Under the pieces are notes generated by a model that had not been told where the DNA came from, searched no databases, and was given only the letters and a program-made list of their open reading frames with translations. Made by a program: the position numbers and the translations under genes. A DNA stretch of 64,000 nt from NCBI GenBank assembly GCA_041389565.1, contig JAWKRP010000004.1:372001-436000 (forward strand). Reading direction: 5' to 3'. This DNA comes from JACKEQ01 sp041389565. GTDB taxonomy: Bacteria > Myxococcota_A > UBA796 > GCA-2862545. Positions 34,257 through 42,979 of the stretch are shown here, in pieces. Each line of letters begins with the position of its first letter. Positions within the stretch are counted from its first letter, which is position 1.

Positions 34257-36143
34257 TCAGCGCGGCGGGACCGCGAACCCGCCGGCTGCCAGCCCGTCGC
34301 ACGGCGCGAACGGCACCGACGGCAGCTGCACCGACCACGTGGGCCCGCCGGACGGACGGAAGGTGTGCAGCCGGCAGCGCTTCGTGTCGTAGAGAATCAG
34401 GGCCTCGGAGTCGTCGGGGTGTCCGATCAGCACCGGAGCCCACGCGACCACGGGGGCGAGCCGGTACCGCACCTCGAGCGCTCCGCGCGCATCGAAGTGG
34501 CAGACCTCGAAAGCGCCGGCCTCGTCGCGCCCGATCGCCGCGAAGCGCAGACGGTCGCGGTGCGGTGCGGTCGAGGGGCCGCTGTAGAGGGGGGAGAACA
34601 CGGCATCCTCGGGCCGGGTGCACGGGAGCTGCTGCGGCAGGTCGACCGGGGGGCCGCCGCCAGCGGGGAAGAGCTGCAGGTGCCGCCACCACCCGGTCTC
34701 GTCGTGGGTGTGGTGGCGCACGATGGCGACCCCGTCGTGCTCCCAGCGGTCCGATTCCTCGATCTCCGGCCGATTCTCGGCATCCGGGGGCACCGGCGCG
34801 GGCACCTGGATGGGCCCGGGCGTAGCGTCGGCGGGTGCGCTGGGGTGGACGATCGACCGATCCCCCTCGTGGAGCGTCCAGCCGTTGGCTTCCGGAGGCA
34901 GGGCCGGTACGTCGGGGCCGCCCGCGAGCGCCGCAGGACCGAGCCCGAGCGCCAGCATCGGCGTCCACGGACGTGCCGACGGGATGCGGAACCAGTCCGC
35001 GGGCTCTCCCCACAACACGCCGGACGCGAGCCCGGTCGCGCACACCACCACCTCCGCCGACGCGTAGCAGGCGAGGTCGCCCGTTCGTCCGGCGCCCACC
35101 AATGGGCCGATGGCGGGAATCGGCGGCGGACCCGGGGAGATCCGGCACGCAGGCGCCATGCCGTCGACCGCACACCCGAGCGGCCCCTCCGGTGCCGGGA
35201 ATCGGCGGACCTCGTTGGTCGGCGTGCCCGGACGGTCGGTGTCACTCCAGTCACCCCAGCACACCAGCTCGGACGGAGTCTCGGCGCACGTGAGCCCGTT
35301 GCCCTGGTACAGCCGTGTCACCCCGGTCACGTCGGGGATCTCGCGCCTCGGTTCGTCTCCCCAGCACGCCACGCGCCCCGTCTTCAGCCGTGCGCACGCG
35401 CTCCGGGTCGAGGCGACCACCTGGTCCGCGTCCAGCGCGAGCCCGCGAGCCTCCTCCAGGCCCGGTCGCCACGACGTGACGCGACCGTCGAGGTGCAGCG
35501 CCACCAGGCGCTCGCCGCCCACCTCGAAGTCCCGCACGGACGTGGACTCCCAGGTGCCCGCAGGCCCCGTGCACGTCAGGGTGCCCGACGACAGCGTGCA
35601 GGTGCGGTCGCCGACCAGGGCACGCAGCTTCTGCACGGGCGGCCCGTCGACGGGCGCGAGCGCGAGCACGTCCCGGTCCTGGAAGAACCCCGGCGCTCCG
35701 AGCTGCACCTGCTTCGTGATCCGGAGCATCCGGCCATCCGCATCGATCGCCCAGCACGCGTCTCCGGCACAGTCGAGGTCCACGAACACCCCGTCTCGTG
35801 GGAACCAGGGGGTCATCCGGGCCAGCAGGGCCCGCGAGCCGTTCGTCCACGGGGCCCACTGCGTCGCCCAGAACGCTCCGCACGCGGCGAGGACGACCAC
35901 CAGCACCGGGACCAGGGAGCGGCGCCCGACCGCCATCGCGAGGCCCGCGAACAGCGCTCCGATCGACCCGAGCTCGCCGACCGCGACCCAGGCCCACCAT
36001 GTCCAGTCCCACGCGCCCGCTTCCTGCGCGTACCGGAACGCAGCCATTGCCGGGATTCCGATGGCGGGCGCCGACACCGCGCCCACCACGAACGACAGCA
36101 CCCCGAGCGCACGCACGCGGTTCCAGCCCAGACCGCGACTCAC
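34257..36143 (-). CDS. Membrane protein with RCC1-like repeats
   Basis: A 628-residue protein. Three hydrophobic helices within the first 95 residues (for example VRALGVLSFVVGAVSAP and LVPVLVVVLAAC) anchor it in the inner membrane. A periplasmic part follows with RCC1-like blades: CWAIDADGRMLRI, CTLSSGTLTCTGPAG, CARLKTGRVACWGDE, TCAETPSELVCWGDWSD and CAVDGMAPACRI, each with paired Cys and a Trp-Gly. The C-terminal third continues as a propeller-like region (FEVCHFDARGALEVRY). The GTG at 36143 overlaps the stop of the upstream gene (GTGA). The frame stays open far upstream, but residues before 36143 match no protein and belong to the neighbouring gene in another frame. Confidence 0.75.
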   Translation of the reverse strand: MSRGLGWNRVRALGVLSFVVGAVSAPAIGIPAMAAFRYAQEAGAWDWTWWAWVAVGELGSIGALFAGLAMAVGRRSLVPVLVVVLAACGAFWATQWAPWTNGSRALLARMTPWFPRDGVFVDLDCAGDACWAIDADGRMLRITKQVQLGAPGFFQDRDVLALAPVDGPPVQKLRALVGDRTCTLSSGTLTCTGPAGTWESTSVRDFEVGGERLVALHLDGRVTSWRPGLEEARGLALDADQVVASTRSACARLKTGRVACWGDEPRREIPDVTGVTRLYQGNGLTCAETPSELVCWGDWSDTDRPGTPTNEVRRFPAPEGPLGCAVDGMAPACRISPGPPPIPAIGPLVGAGRTGDLACYASAEVVVCATGLASGVLWGEPADWFRIPSARPWTPMLALGLGPAALAGGPDVPALPPEANGWTLHEGDRSIVHPSAPADATPGPIQVPAPVPPDAENRPEIEESDRWEHDGVAIVRHHTHDETGWWRHLQLFPAGGGPPVDLPQQLPCTRPEDAVFSPLYSGPSTAPHRDRLRFAAIGRDEAGAFEVCHFDARGALEVRYRLAPVVAWAPVLIGHPDDSEALILYDTKRCRLHTFRPSGGPTWSVQLPSVPFAPCDGLAAGGFAVPPR

Positions 36144-36953
36144 GGGGCCTGCGCGAGGCGGACCAGGCGGTCGAGCTCCAGAGCCAGCTCGCGCACGGTC
36201 TTCTCGCTGCGCCCGAGCCCCCGCGTCTCGTGCCCCTGCGCGCTCTCGAACACCAGCGCGCTGCCGTCCGACCGAACGCCCGTCACCGCGGCGGTGGCCG
36301 CCGACCATCGACGGGTCTCGAACAGCGTCTCCTCCTCGACCTGCACCTCGTCGGGGCCGATATCGACGAGCGTGCGGCGCACCTGCCGCCCGAACAGCCA
36401 GCCCACGAGCGCACTGAGCGGGCCCCCGCCCACGACCGTCGTGATGACGAGGATGGCGCCCATCGGGAGCTCCGCGTTCGGCACGTGGAAGACCTCCTCC
36501 ATCACCGCCATCACGAGCCCTCCCAGCCCGATCCCACCCCCCACGAGCCCCCCCAACAGCCCCGCTGCGACGAGCACCAGCGGCGGCGGCCGAATCGCAG
36601 GGGTGAGCACGATGGACGCCCGCCCACCGACCAGCGACATCCCGTCCAGCAGCTGCTTCGCCCCACGTGGAGGCAGGGTCGCGACCCGACGCGCCTCGCG
36701 GAGCACGGCGAGTCGCTCCGCGGACACCCCGGACAGCGCCGCTGCGAGGTTCTGGCCGACCACCACGGGGGTCGCGCGCGTTCAGCAGCGTGCGCTCGGC
36801 GGCACGACGCCGGAAGCAGGGGTTGCAGGCCTCGATCGTGTGGCTTCCGTACGACGCGAACAACAGCAGCCCGTACAGGTACCAGAGCGACCCGACCCCC
36901 TCGACCGGGCGCTCGAGGCAGTGGGGGCACACGGCTGAGGAGTCGTCTCGCAT
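36140..36953 (-). pseudogene. Zinc-ribbon membrane protein gene with a frameshift
   Basis: Two frames appear to make one protein of about 270 residues. The first (36953 to about 36770) encodes a zinc-ribbon-like start with CPHC and CNPC plus a hydrophobic LWYLYGLLLFAS. The second (to 36140) continues with VVVGQNLAAALSGVSAERL, two long glycine-rich transmembrane helices and a soluble end (VQVEEETLFETRRW). They are joined at a run of five C on the coding strand (about 36768-36772); four C would restore one frame. It may be a sequencing or assembly error, a true mutation, or a second start at GTG 36766, although no Shine-Dalgarno sequence is seen there. It is coupled to the RCC1-like gene. Confidence 0.6.
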
Positions 36954-36997
36954 CGGCACCCATCCTACCGGTATCCTCCGCCGTCGAGGAGGTGGAC

Positions 36998-37618
36998 GTG
37001 TTCCTGGGCTGGATGGCGATCGCCGCGGCTTCGCCGGTGTCGACGTGGGAAGGGCTCGTCGTCACGGCATCCCTGCCGGGAGAAGACCCGGGTCCGCTCA
37101 GGCTGTGGTTCGACGGGCATGCACGCCGTGGCGACAGCTTCGTGGGCATCGTGCGTCCGGGGCTCGGTGTCGACCTCGGCGGCGGGCTCGCGGTGTGGGC
37201 GGGCTACGCCTGGGTCGCGACGGCCACACCCGGCGATCTGGCGTCCGAGCACCGCGTCTGGGAGCAGGTCACCTGGAACCGTGGCGGGAAGCGCATCAGC
37301 GGCGGTCTGCGCGGGCGGCTCGAGCAGCGGTTCGGTCCCGGATCCGGCGCGGTGGGGCTGCGTGTCCGGGGCTTCGGGCGCGTTCAGGCCGATGTCGCCG
37401 GGCCGTTCTCGCTGGTCGTGTGGGACGAGCTGTTCGTGGGGCTCAACGACACGCCGCGCGGCCCCGCCGGCCTCGACCAGAACCGGCTGTTCGCGGGCCC
37501 CGCGTGGCGGGCGGGGTCGCTTCGGGCGGAGGCCGGTGTGCTCGGCCAGGCGCTCCTGCGGGACGGAGACTGGACGGTCGTTCCCGTGATCGCGACCAAC
37601 CTGTTCCTCACGCTCTGA
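36998..37618 (+). CDS. DUF2490 outer-membrane-type protein
   Basis: A 206-residue exported protein of the DUF2490 family, whose function is unknown but which looks like a small outer-membrane beta barrel. The GTG at 36998 was chosen because GGAGG (36988-36992) is 5 bases upstream; it gives a short signal (FLGWMAIAAASPVS). The body has alternating amphipathic strands with family hallmarks: WAGYAWVAT, EHRVWEQVTW, GRLEQRFGPG, FSLVVWDELFVGLNDT and LDQNRLFAGPAWRAG. A TATCCT at 36972-36977 may be the -10 box with a leader of about 14 bases. It overlaps the convergent hydrolase gene by 11 bp. Confidence 0.85.
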   Translation: MFLGWMAIAAASPVSTWEGLVVTASLPGEDPGPLRLWFDGHARRGDSFVGIVRPGLGVDLGGGLAVWAGYAWVATATPGDLASEHRVWEQVTWNRGGKRISGGLRGRLEQRFGPGSGAVGLRVRGFGRVQADVAGPFSLVVWDELFVGLNDTPRGPAGLDQNRLFAGPAWRAGSLRAEAGVLGQALLRDGDWTVVPVIATNLFLTL

Positions 37619-38510
37619 CGCGCTCTCCGCGCTCCACGACGGCCGCGATGGCGTCGACGATCGGGTCCCACAGCTCGCGCGGGAGGTCGTGGCCCATGCC
37701 CTCGAACAGCAGCAGGGTGGACCCCGGGATGGCCGCGGCCGTCGCGCGACCTCCGCTCGGATCCGCCAGGGTGTCGGCGAGCCCGTGGACCACGAGCGTG
37801 GGGAGGACCAGGGTGCGCAGCGCTTCCGTCCGGTCGCCCGACGCCACCGACGCCACCGCCTGACGCACGACGGACGGCTCGTCGTGGTCGCGGTCCCAGG
37901 CGAGGGCTGCGGTGCGGGCGAGCTCGTCGGGCGACCGCGGATAGCGCGGGGACCCCGTGATCCGCGCGCCCCGCAGGGCCCGTTCGACGGCATCCTCGCG
38001 GGTGACCACGCGGGGGCCGCCGAACAACCCCTTCAGGGTCGCGGGATGGGCCTGCCCGACAGATGGATCCCCGGTCGTCGACATCATCGAGGTGAGCGAG
38101 CGGACGCGGTCCGGGTGCTCGAGGGCGAGCGTCTGTGCGAGGGCTCCGCCGAGCGAGGCGCCCACCGCGTGGACACTGTCGATGCCGAGGTGGTCGAGCA
38201 GCCCGATGGCGTCCGCGGCCATGTCCGACAGGGTGTACGAAGCCGAGGAGTAGTCGCCCGCCAGCGCCGCGGGGAGGTCGGCTGGCGGTGCGTCGTGCAG
38301 GTGCGTGGAGTGCCCGGCATCGCGGTTGTCGAACCTCACCAGGCGCAGATCACGGGCGAGCAGTGCGTCGAGGAACCCGTCGTTCCAGTGCACCATCTGT
38401 GCAGCGAGACCCATGCAGAGCAGCACGGTCGGGTGGGCGGGGTCGCCGAGGACCTCGTACGCGATGTCGAGGCCCGCAGGCCCCACGTGGGGGGCGATGG
38501 CTTCATTCAT
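37608..38510 (-). CDS. Alpha/beta hydrolase
   Basis: A 300-residue cytoplasmic hydrolase. The fold is clear: VLLCMGLAAQMVHW in the oxyanion loop region, RLVRFDNRDAGHS, the nucleophile elbow GASLGG (Ser in the middle), the acid in LVVHGLADTLADP, and the His in FEGMGHDLP. The RFDNRDAGHSTH pattern is typical of the family near PcaD-type and esterase members in actinobacteria and myxobacteria. The substrate is unknown. Its ATG lies inside the last codons of the MerR gene (8-bp overlap), so it is co-transcribed and probably controlled by that regulator. Confidence 0.9.
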   Translation of the reverse strand: MNEAIAPHVGPAGLDIAYEVLGDPAHPTVLLCMGLAAQMVHWNDGFLDALLARDLRLVRFDNRDAGHSTHLHDAPPADLPAALAGDYSSASYTLSDMAADAIGLLDHLGIDSVHAVGASLGGALAQTLALEHPDRVRSLTSMMSTTGDPSVGQAHPATLKGLFGGPRVVTREDAVERALRGARITGSPRYPRSPDELARTAALAWDRDHDEPSVVRQAVASVASGDRTEALRTLVLPTLVVHGLADTLADPSGGRATAAAIPGSTLLLFEGMGHDLPRELWDPIVDAIAAVVERGERVRA

Positions 38511-39195
38511 GGTCGGACTCCATCAGCGCCGCGAGGGCGAGGTCGAGGTAGGCGAACAGGGGTGGGTCCCAGCCGGCCAGCTCCGCGGGCGGAGCCACCC
38601 GACGCACGACCCCCAGGGCTTCGACCACCTCGCGGTCGGCGCGCGCGAAGGACTCGATGCCGCGCCGGGCTTCGCGAGCCAGCTCGAGGACGGCGGGTGC
38701 GCCGGGAGGGTCGCCGGCGTCGAGGTGCGCGCGGAACGCGTCGCCGAGCGCACGCCATCGGGTCTCGCCGGTCGGCGGAGGACCGCTCGCGACATGACGC
38801 TCGAGACGGGCCATCGCCGCGAGTGCGTCGAGGATCGCTTCGGGAGCGGCGCCGTCCGCGTGGGACCCGAGAGCCACGAGGCGCGCTTCCAGCCGCTTCA
38901 GGCGCGCGCGTTCGTCGCGCACCCGCTGGAGGTGGGCGCTCAACACCGAGGGAAGGGTGGCGCTCGTGCTGTCGAGCAGCGTGCGGATCCCGGCCAGGGG
39001 GACCCCCAGCTCGCGGAGCGCCCGGATCCGGTACAGGCGCTGCACGTCGCGCTCCGTGTAGATCCGGTGGTTGCCCTCCGAGCGCTCCGCGGGCTCCAGC
39101 AGGCCGAGGTGCTCGTAGTGATGCAGGGTTCGAACGGTCGTTCCGGTCGCCGCGGCGAGCTCGCCGATGCGCCATGTGGGGGTCGGTCGGGTCAT
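38503..39195 (-). CDS. MerR-family transcriptional regulator
   Basis: A 230-residue regulator. The N-terminal winged helix has WRIGELAAATGTTVRTLHHYEHLGLL and RIYTERDVQRLYRIRALRELGVPL, followed by the long dimerisation helix (LQRVRDERARLKRLEARL). The C-terminal half is a helical effector domain of about 110 residues, longer than in metal-sensing MerR proteins and without a Cys metal site, which suggests a small-molecule or drug ligand. It is the first gene of a two-gene operon with the alpha/beta hydrolase and has a classical MerR promoter 7-37 bp upstream. Confidence 0.92.
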   Translation of the reverse strand: MTRPTPTWRIGELAAATGTTVRTLHHYEHLGLLEPAERSEGNHRIYTERDVQRLYRIRALRELGVPLAGIRTLLDSTSATLPSVLSAHLQRVRDERARLKRLEARLVALGSHADGAAPEAILDALAAMARLERHVASGPPPTGETRWRALGDAFRAHLDAGDPPGAPAVLELAREARRGIESFARADREVVEALGVVRRVAPPAELAGWDPPLFAYLDLALAALMESDHE

Positions 39196-39201
39196 GGAGG
39201 C

Positions 39202-39232
39202 ACGATAGGACCTGACGTCGCGTCAGGTGCAA
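39202..39232 (-). promoter_or_regulatory. MerR-type promoter with palindromic operator in a 19-bp spacer
   Basis: On the minus strand TTGCAC (39232-39227) and TATCGT (39207-39202) are 19 bp apart. Between and beside them lies the perfect palindrome ACCTGACGtcgCGTCAGGT (39210-39228, with a 3-base centre). The elongated 19-bp spacer filled by a palindrome is the hallmark of promoters activated by DNA distortion through MerR proteins. It directs transcription of the MerR-hydrolase operon and could also affect the divergent SDR gene 84 bp away. Confidence 0.8.
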
Positions 39233-39315
39233 GCGAAGGACTTCGAATGCCAGAGCAGCCTGCGGAGGGTGGTCCGGACCGGGGCTGGTGACGGGGAGAC
39301 ACCAGGAGGTCAGGC

Positions 39316-40089
39316 ATGAGGCGATTCGAGGACAAGGTGGTGGTCGTGACGGGAGCCAGCTCGGGCATCGGAGCGGCGGCGGCACGGAGGATCGGGGCGG
39401 AAGGCGGACGTGTGGTCCTCGCCGCTCGGGACGAGGAGCGCCTCGCGGCGGTGGCTGCGGACATCGCGCAGTCCGGCAGCGAGGCCCTGATCGTGCCGTG
39501 TGACGTGGACGATCCGGGCCATGCCCAGCACATCGTCGATCTCGCGACCGCGCGATTCGGAGGGGTCGACCTCGCGTTCGACAACGTGGGCGCCATGTCG
39601 GAGCTCGGGCCGGTGGAAGGGCTCAGCCTCGACGGCTGGGAGCGTGCGATCCGCACGAACCTCACGAGCGCGTTCCTCGCGGCGCGTGCACAGGTCCCGG
39701 CCATGCGGGCCCGGGGTGGGGGTTCGATCGTGTTCACGGGCACGTTCGTGGGACAGACCGCCGCGCTCCCCGGGATGGCGGCCTACACGGCGGCGAAGGC
39801 CGGGCTGCTGGCGCTCGCGCGCACCCTCGCGATGGAGTGCGCTCCCGCGGGGATCCGCGTGAACGTGCTGGTACCGGGCGGCGTCGAGACGCCGATGGGC
39901 GCGCCGTTCGTCGGGACGCCCGAGGCCCGCGCCGCGATCGAGCGCCTGCACGGGCTCGGTCGCATCGCGCAGCCGGAGGAGGTCGCCGCGGCGGCCTTGT
40001 TCCTGCTGTCCGGGGATGCGAGCTTCGTCACGGGCGCCACGCTGTTCGCCGACGGCGGCGCGTCCGTCCACAGGAGCATGGGCGCATGA
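39316..40089 (+). CDS. SDR-family oxidoreductase
   Basis: A 257-residue classical short-chain dehydrogenase. The NAD(P)-binding TGASSGIG is at residues 12-19, then DNVGAMS in place of NNAG, and the active-site YTAAK. The serine usually found 13 residues before the Tyr is not present; the segment reads FTGTFVG, as in a subgroup where STFVG is common. ARDEERL after the second strand suggests NADP preference. The substrate is unknown. Its stop overlaps the ada ATG by 4 bp, linking it to DNA-alkylation repair in expression, and the MerR promoter region lies upstream. Confidence 0.9.
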   Translation: MRRFEDKVVVVTGASSGIGAAAARRIGAEGGRVVLAARDEERLAAVAADIAQSGSEALIVPCDVDDPGHAQHIVDLATARFGGVDLAFDNVGAMSELGPVEGLSLDGWERAIRTNLTSAFLAARAQVPAMRARGGGSIVFTGTFVGQTAALPGMAAYTAAKAGLLALARTLAMECAPAGIRVNVLVPGGVETPMGAPFVGTPEARAAIERLHGLGRIAQPEEVAAAALFLLSGDASFVTGATLFADGGASVHRSMGA

Positions 40090-41105
40090 GCGAGCAACGG
40101 TGGGCCGCCCTGTGCGAGCGAGCGGCACCCCCCGACGACCCGTTCGTCTACGGGGTGCTCACCACGGGGGTGTTCTGTCGCCCGACGTGCCCGTCCCGGC
40201 GTCCGAACCGCGAGAACGTGCGGTTCTTCGACGACCCGCGGTCTGCGCGCGACGCCGGGTTCCGGGCCTGCAAGCGGTGTCGTCCCGAGCACGACGAGGG
40301 GGCCCGCGAAGCCGCGGTGGTCGAGACGGCCTGTCGCATGCTGGGCTCGGGCGCCCCGCTCGGCGAGATCGCCGCGGCGGTCGGGATCAGCGAGAGCCAC
40401 CTGCACCGTGTGTTCCGGGCGGCCACCGGGTCCACACCCGGTCAGTGGGCGCGTGCGGACCGCGCGCGGCGGGCTCGGGAAGCCCTGCAGTCCGAGCCCA
40501 GCGTGACCGACGCGATCTTCGCCGCCGGGTTCGAGAGCACCGGGCGGTTCTACGAAGGAGCGGATGGGTTCCTCGGGATGACGCCGTCGCGCTTCCGGGC
40601 CGGCGGGGAGGGCGCCGACATCCAGTGGGTCGTCGGCGCCTGCTCGCTCGGGCGCGTGCTGGTCGCGGGGACCGACCGTGGGCTGTGTGCCGTCCTGCTC
40701 GGGGACGACGACGCCGCGCTCGTGCGCGAGCTCGGGTCCGCGTTCCCCCGTGCCCGCGTGGCGCCCGCGGCTCCCGGGGCCGTCGAGCGCCTGTCCGTGG
40801 TGCTCCAGAGCGTCGATGCCGTCGAGACCCCCGCGCTGCCGCTCGATCTCCGGGGTACGGCGTTCCAGGTGCGCGTCTGGCGGGCGCTCACCGAGATCCC
40901 GCCCGGCGCCACCGTGAGCTACGGCGAGCTGGCCGAGCGGCTCGGCGAGCCGACCGGTGCCCGTGCCGTCGCGCGGGCCTGCGCCTCCAACCGGCTCGCG
41001 GTCTTCGTGCCGTGCCATCGGGTGATCCGTGCCGACGGGAGCCTGGCCGGGTATCGCTGGGGTCTGGAGCGCAAGCGCCGGCTGCTCGAGCGCGAGCGGT
41101 CCTGA
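40086..41105 (+). CDS. ada: Ada: methylation-responsive regulator and O6-methylguanine-DNA methyltransferase
   Basis: A 339-residue bifunctional protein. The N-terminal zinc domain has four Cys (31, 35, 62, 65) in FCRPTC and ACKRC; Cys 31 would accept the methyl group from phosphotriesters. An AraC-type DNA-binding domain follows (GEIAAAVGISESHLHRVFRAATG, then AGFESTGRFYEG). The C-terminal methyltransferase has the active-site PCHRV with Cys 310, and YRWGLERKRRLL. All key residues are present. It is translated with the upstream SDR gene (ATGA overlap). In other bacteria Ada often sits with alkB or alkA; neither is seen here. Confidence 0.95.
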   Translation: MSEQRWAALCERAAPPDDPFVYGVLTTGVFCRPTCPSRRPNRENVRFFDDPRSARDAGFRACKRCRPEHDEGAREAAVVETACRMLGSGAPLGEIAAAVGISESHLHRVFRAATGSTPGQWARADRARRAREALQSEPSVTDAIFAAGFESTGRFYEGADGFLGMTPSRFRAGGEGADIQWVVGACSLGRVLVAGTDRGLCAVLLGDDDAALVRELGSAFPRARVAPAAPGAVERLSVVLQSVDAVETPALPLDLRGTAFQVRVWRALTEIPPGATVSYGELAERLGEPTGARAVARACASNRLAVFVPCHRVIRADGSLAGYRWGLERKRRLLERERS

Positions 41106-41120
41106 CCCCGAGGGAGCGTG

Positions 41121-41834
41121 ATGGACCCAGCGACCGATGCCGCCGTGAACCTGCCCGGACTGTTGGGATTCGCGGCGTTGCTGATGGGGTTCGGCGCGCT
41201 GATCTGGTTCTTCGTCGTGAAGCCCGATCGGGCTGAGGCCGCCGGTCTCGCCGCACTCGCCGCGCGCACCGACTGGCGTGTCGAGCGCCACACGCCCCAC
41301 GGAGGACGCGGCTACCACGTCGACATCCGCCCGGTCTCGGGAGACTGGCGGTGCCGCGTGACGCGCTACCGCAACGGCTCCACGACCGTGCTCACCACCG
41401 AGCTCGACTGTCCCTCCCCACGGCTGGGCGACGGCATGATCGTGGTCGGTCCGGGTCTCTCGCAGGCCGACCTCGGCGCCGCTGCTGCAGCGCTGACGGG
41501 GCACGGCCTCCTGGAGACGGTGCTGCCGATGCTGCTGGGCGACCGCGCCGCCGCACGCGGGCTCGCGCCGGTCGACCTCGACCTGCCGGGAGCGAGCACA
41601 TTCGCGACGCCCGGGCTCGATGCGCAGGCGGTGGTGGAGGCGTGGGCACCGCACCTCGCGGCGTGGCGTGCGGCCCGGGGCGCCGACGACCGGTTCCCGA
41701 TCCTCGTCCTCGGCACCGACGGGCTGCGGCTGCGGGTGCGTCGGGATCTCGGCGACCCCGACGAGCTCGGTGCGTTCGTGGAGCTCGGGCTCGCGGCCCG
41801 TGGAGCCGTGCGCACCGCCCTCGACGTGGGGTGA
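41121..41834 (+). CDS. Single-span membrane protein, hypothetical
   Basis: A 237-residue protein with one N-terminal transmembrane helix (LLGFAALLMGFGALIWFFVV) and a cytoplasmic domain of about 190 residues. No family is recognised. The soluble part alternates strands and helices (DWRVERHTPHGG, WRCRVTRYRNG, GDGMIVVGPG, FPILVLGTDGLRLRVRRDLG). ATG 41121 follows GGGAG by 4 bases; a GTG three bases earlier is too close to that site. It begins 15 bp after ada in the same direction and is probably the third gene of the SDR-ada unit. Confidence 0.72.
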   Translation: MDPATDAAVNLPGLLGFAALLMGFGALIWFFVVKPDRAEAAGLAALAARTDWRVERHTPHGGRGYHVDIRPVSGDWRCRVTRYRNGSTTVLTTELDCPSPRLGDGMIVVGPGLSQADLGAAAAALTGHGLLETVLPMLLGDRAAARGLAPVDLDLPGASTFATPGLDAQAVVEAWAPHLAAWRAARGADDRFPILVLGTDGLRLRVRRDLGDPDELGAFVELGLAARGAVRTALDVG

Positions 41835-41841
41835 GCGCCGC

Positions 41842-42854
41842 TCAGGCCAGGCCGAGCTCGAACAGGCTGTCGGCCGTGGCGGCCAGGGCTTCGGCGGGCG
41901 TGCGGGGGCTCCAGCCGAGCATGCGCTCCGCCTTCGCCCCCGTGCCGTGCTTCTCGCGCCCGAGCTCCGGGACCGTGAGCCGCACCGCGGGGTCGAACAG
42001 CGCGACCAGACGCACCACGAAGTCCGGGATCGTCCGCGTGCGGATCCGCGAGCCCCGCTCCCCGAGGTGGTCCTTCAGCGCCATCGCCATCTGCTGGATG
42101 GTGAAGAAGTCGCCCGACACGGCCAGGAAGCGCTCTCCGGCAGCTTCCGGGTGCGCCATGGCACGCAGGTGCAGGTCGGCCACGTCGCGCACGTCGACGA
42201 TGCCGAACCACAGGCGCGGACAGCCCGGCATGCCCTTCAGGATCCGGCGCACGAGCTCGATGCTCGTCGACGGACGCCCGCCCAGCACGGGCCCGAAGAT
42301 GCCCACGGGATTCACGACCGCGAGCTCGGGCCCCCCATCCGCCACGAAGTCCCACGCGGCGCGCTCGGCGAGGGTCTTCGACTTCGCGTAGGGCGCGATG
42401 CGGCCGTTCGGATCGCTCCAGCACGTCTCGTCGAACACGGCGGGAGGCTCGCCCGCGCCGTAGCCGATCGCAGCGAACGACGAGGTGAGCACGACGCGCT
42501 CCACGCCGGCCGTACGCGCGGCGCGCAGCACCCGCAGCGTGCCCTCGCGTGCGGGGCGGATCAGGTCGTCTTCGTGCTCCGGCACGGCGGCTGGGAAGGG
42601 AGAGGCCACGTGGTGCACGAACCTCACGCCGTCCATCGCGCGATCCCACCCGTCGTCGCTCGTCAGGTCGGCCGCGACCACGCTCAGACGGTCGCCGGGC
42701 TCGACCCCCGCGCGCGCCAGCATCTCGCGAATCGTTCCTTCGCTCGTGACGTTTCGCACGGTGGTGCGCACGGTCTCCCCTCGCGGAGCAGAGCGGCGAG
42801 GGTGTGGGACCCGACGAATCCGGACCCTCCGGTCACGAGTACGGGTGCGGTCAT
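41842..42854 (-). pseudogene. NAD-dependent epimerase/dehydratase with a frameshift near its start
   Basis: An extended-SDR enzyme of about 337 residues, closest in pattern to dihydroflavonol-reductase-like proteins. It begins at ATG 42854 (GGAGG 6 bases upstream) with VLVTGGSGFVGSHTLAALL, then changes frame at a run of four G on the coding strand (42777-42780). In the second frame it continues with ETVRTTVRN, VVAADLTSDDGWD, FVHHVASPF, VVLTSSFAAIGYG, the YAKSK active site, and VNPVGIFGPVLG. One more G would give a complete protein. It could be a recent mutation or a homopolymer sequencing error. The rest of the gene is intact and not degraded, which favours a recent event. Confidence 0.7.
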
Positions 42855-42979
42855 GGGCGTCCTCCGGTGTCGGGGACCGTAGCGCGCCAGGCGTTCGCGA
42901 GCGATCCGGGCCTGCGTCGCGAACAGGGCTCCCGCGACACGGGCGATCTGTCGTACAACCCCCGGCACGGAGGGTTCCG

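Noticed and set aside
34257..36959. A single 900-codon gene on the minus strand
   Set aside because: Only the first 62 or so codons and the part after 36143 look like protein. The middle is R/G/A-rich and is antisense or out of frame to the zinc-ribbon membrane protein, so it was split.
39120..39140. tRNA T-loop-like GGTTCGAAC
   Set aside because: It is in the merR coding sequence on the opposite strand, with no acceptor or anticodon stem around it.
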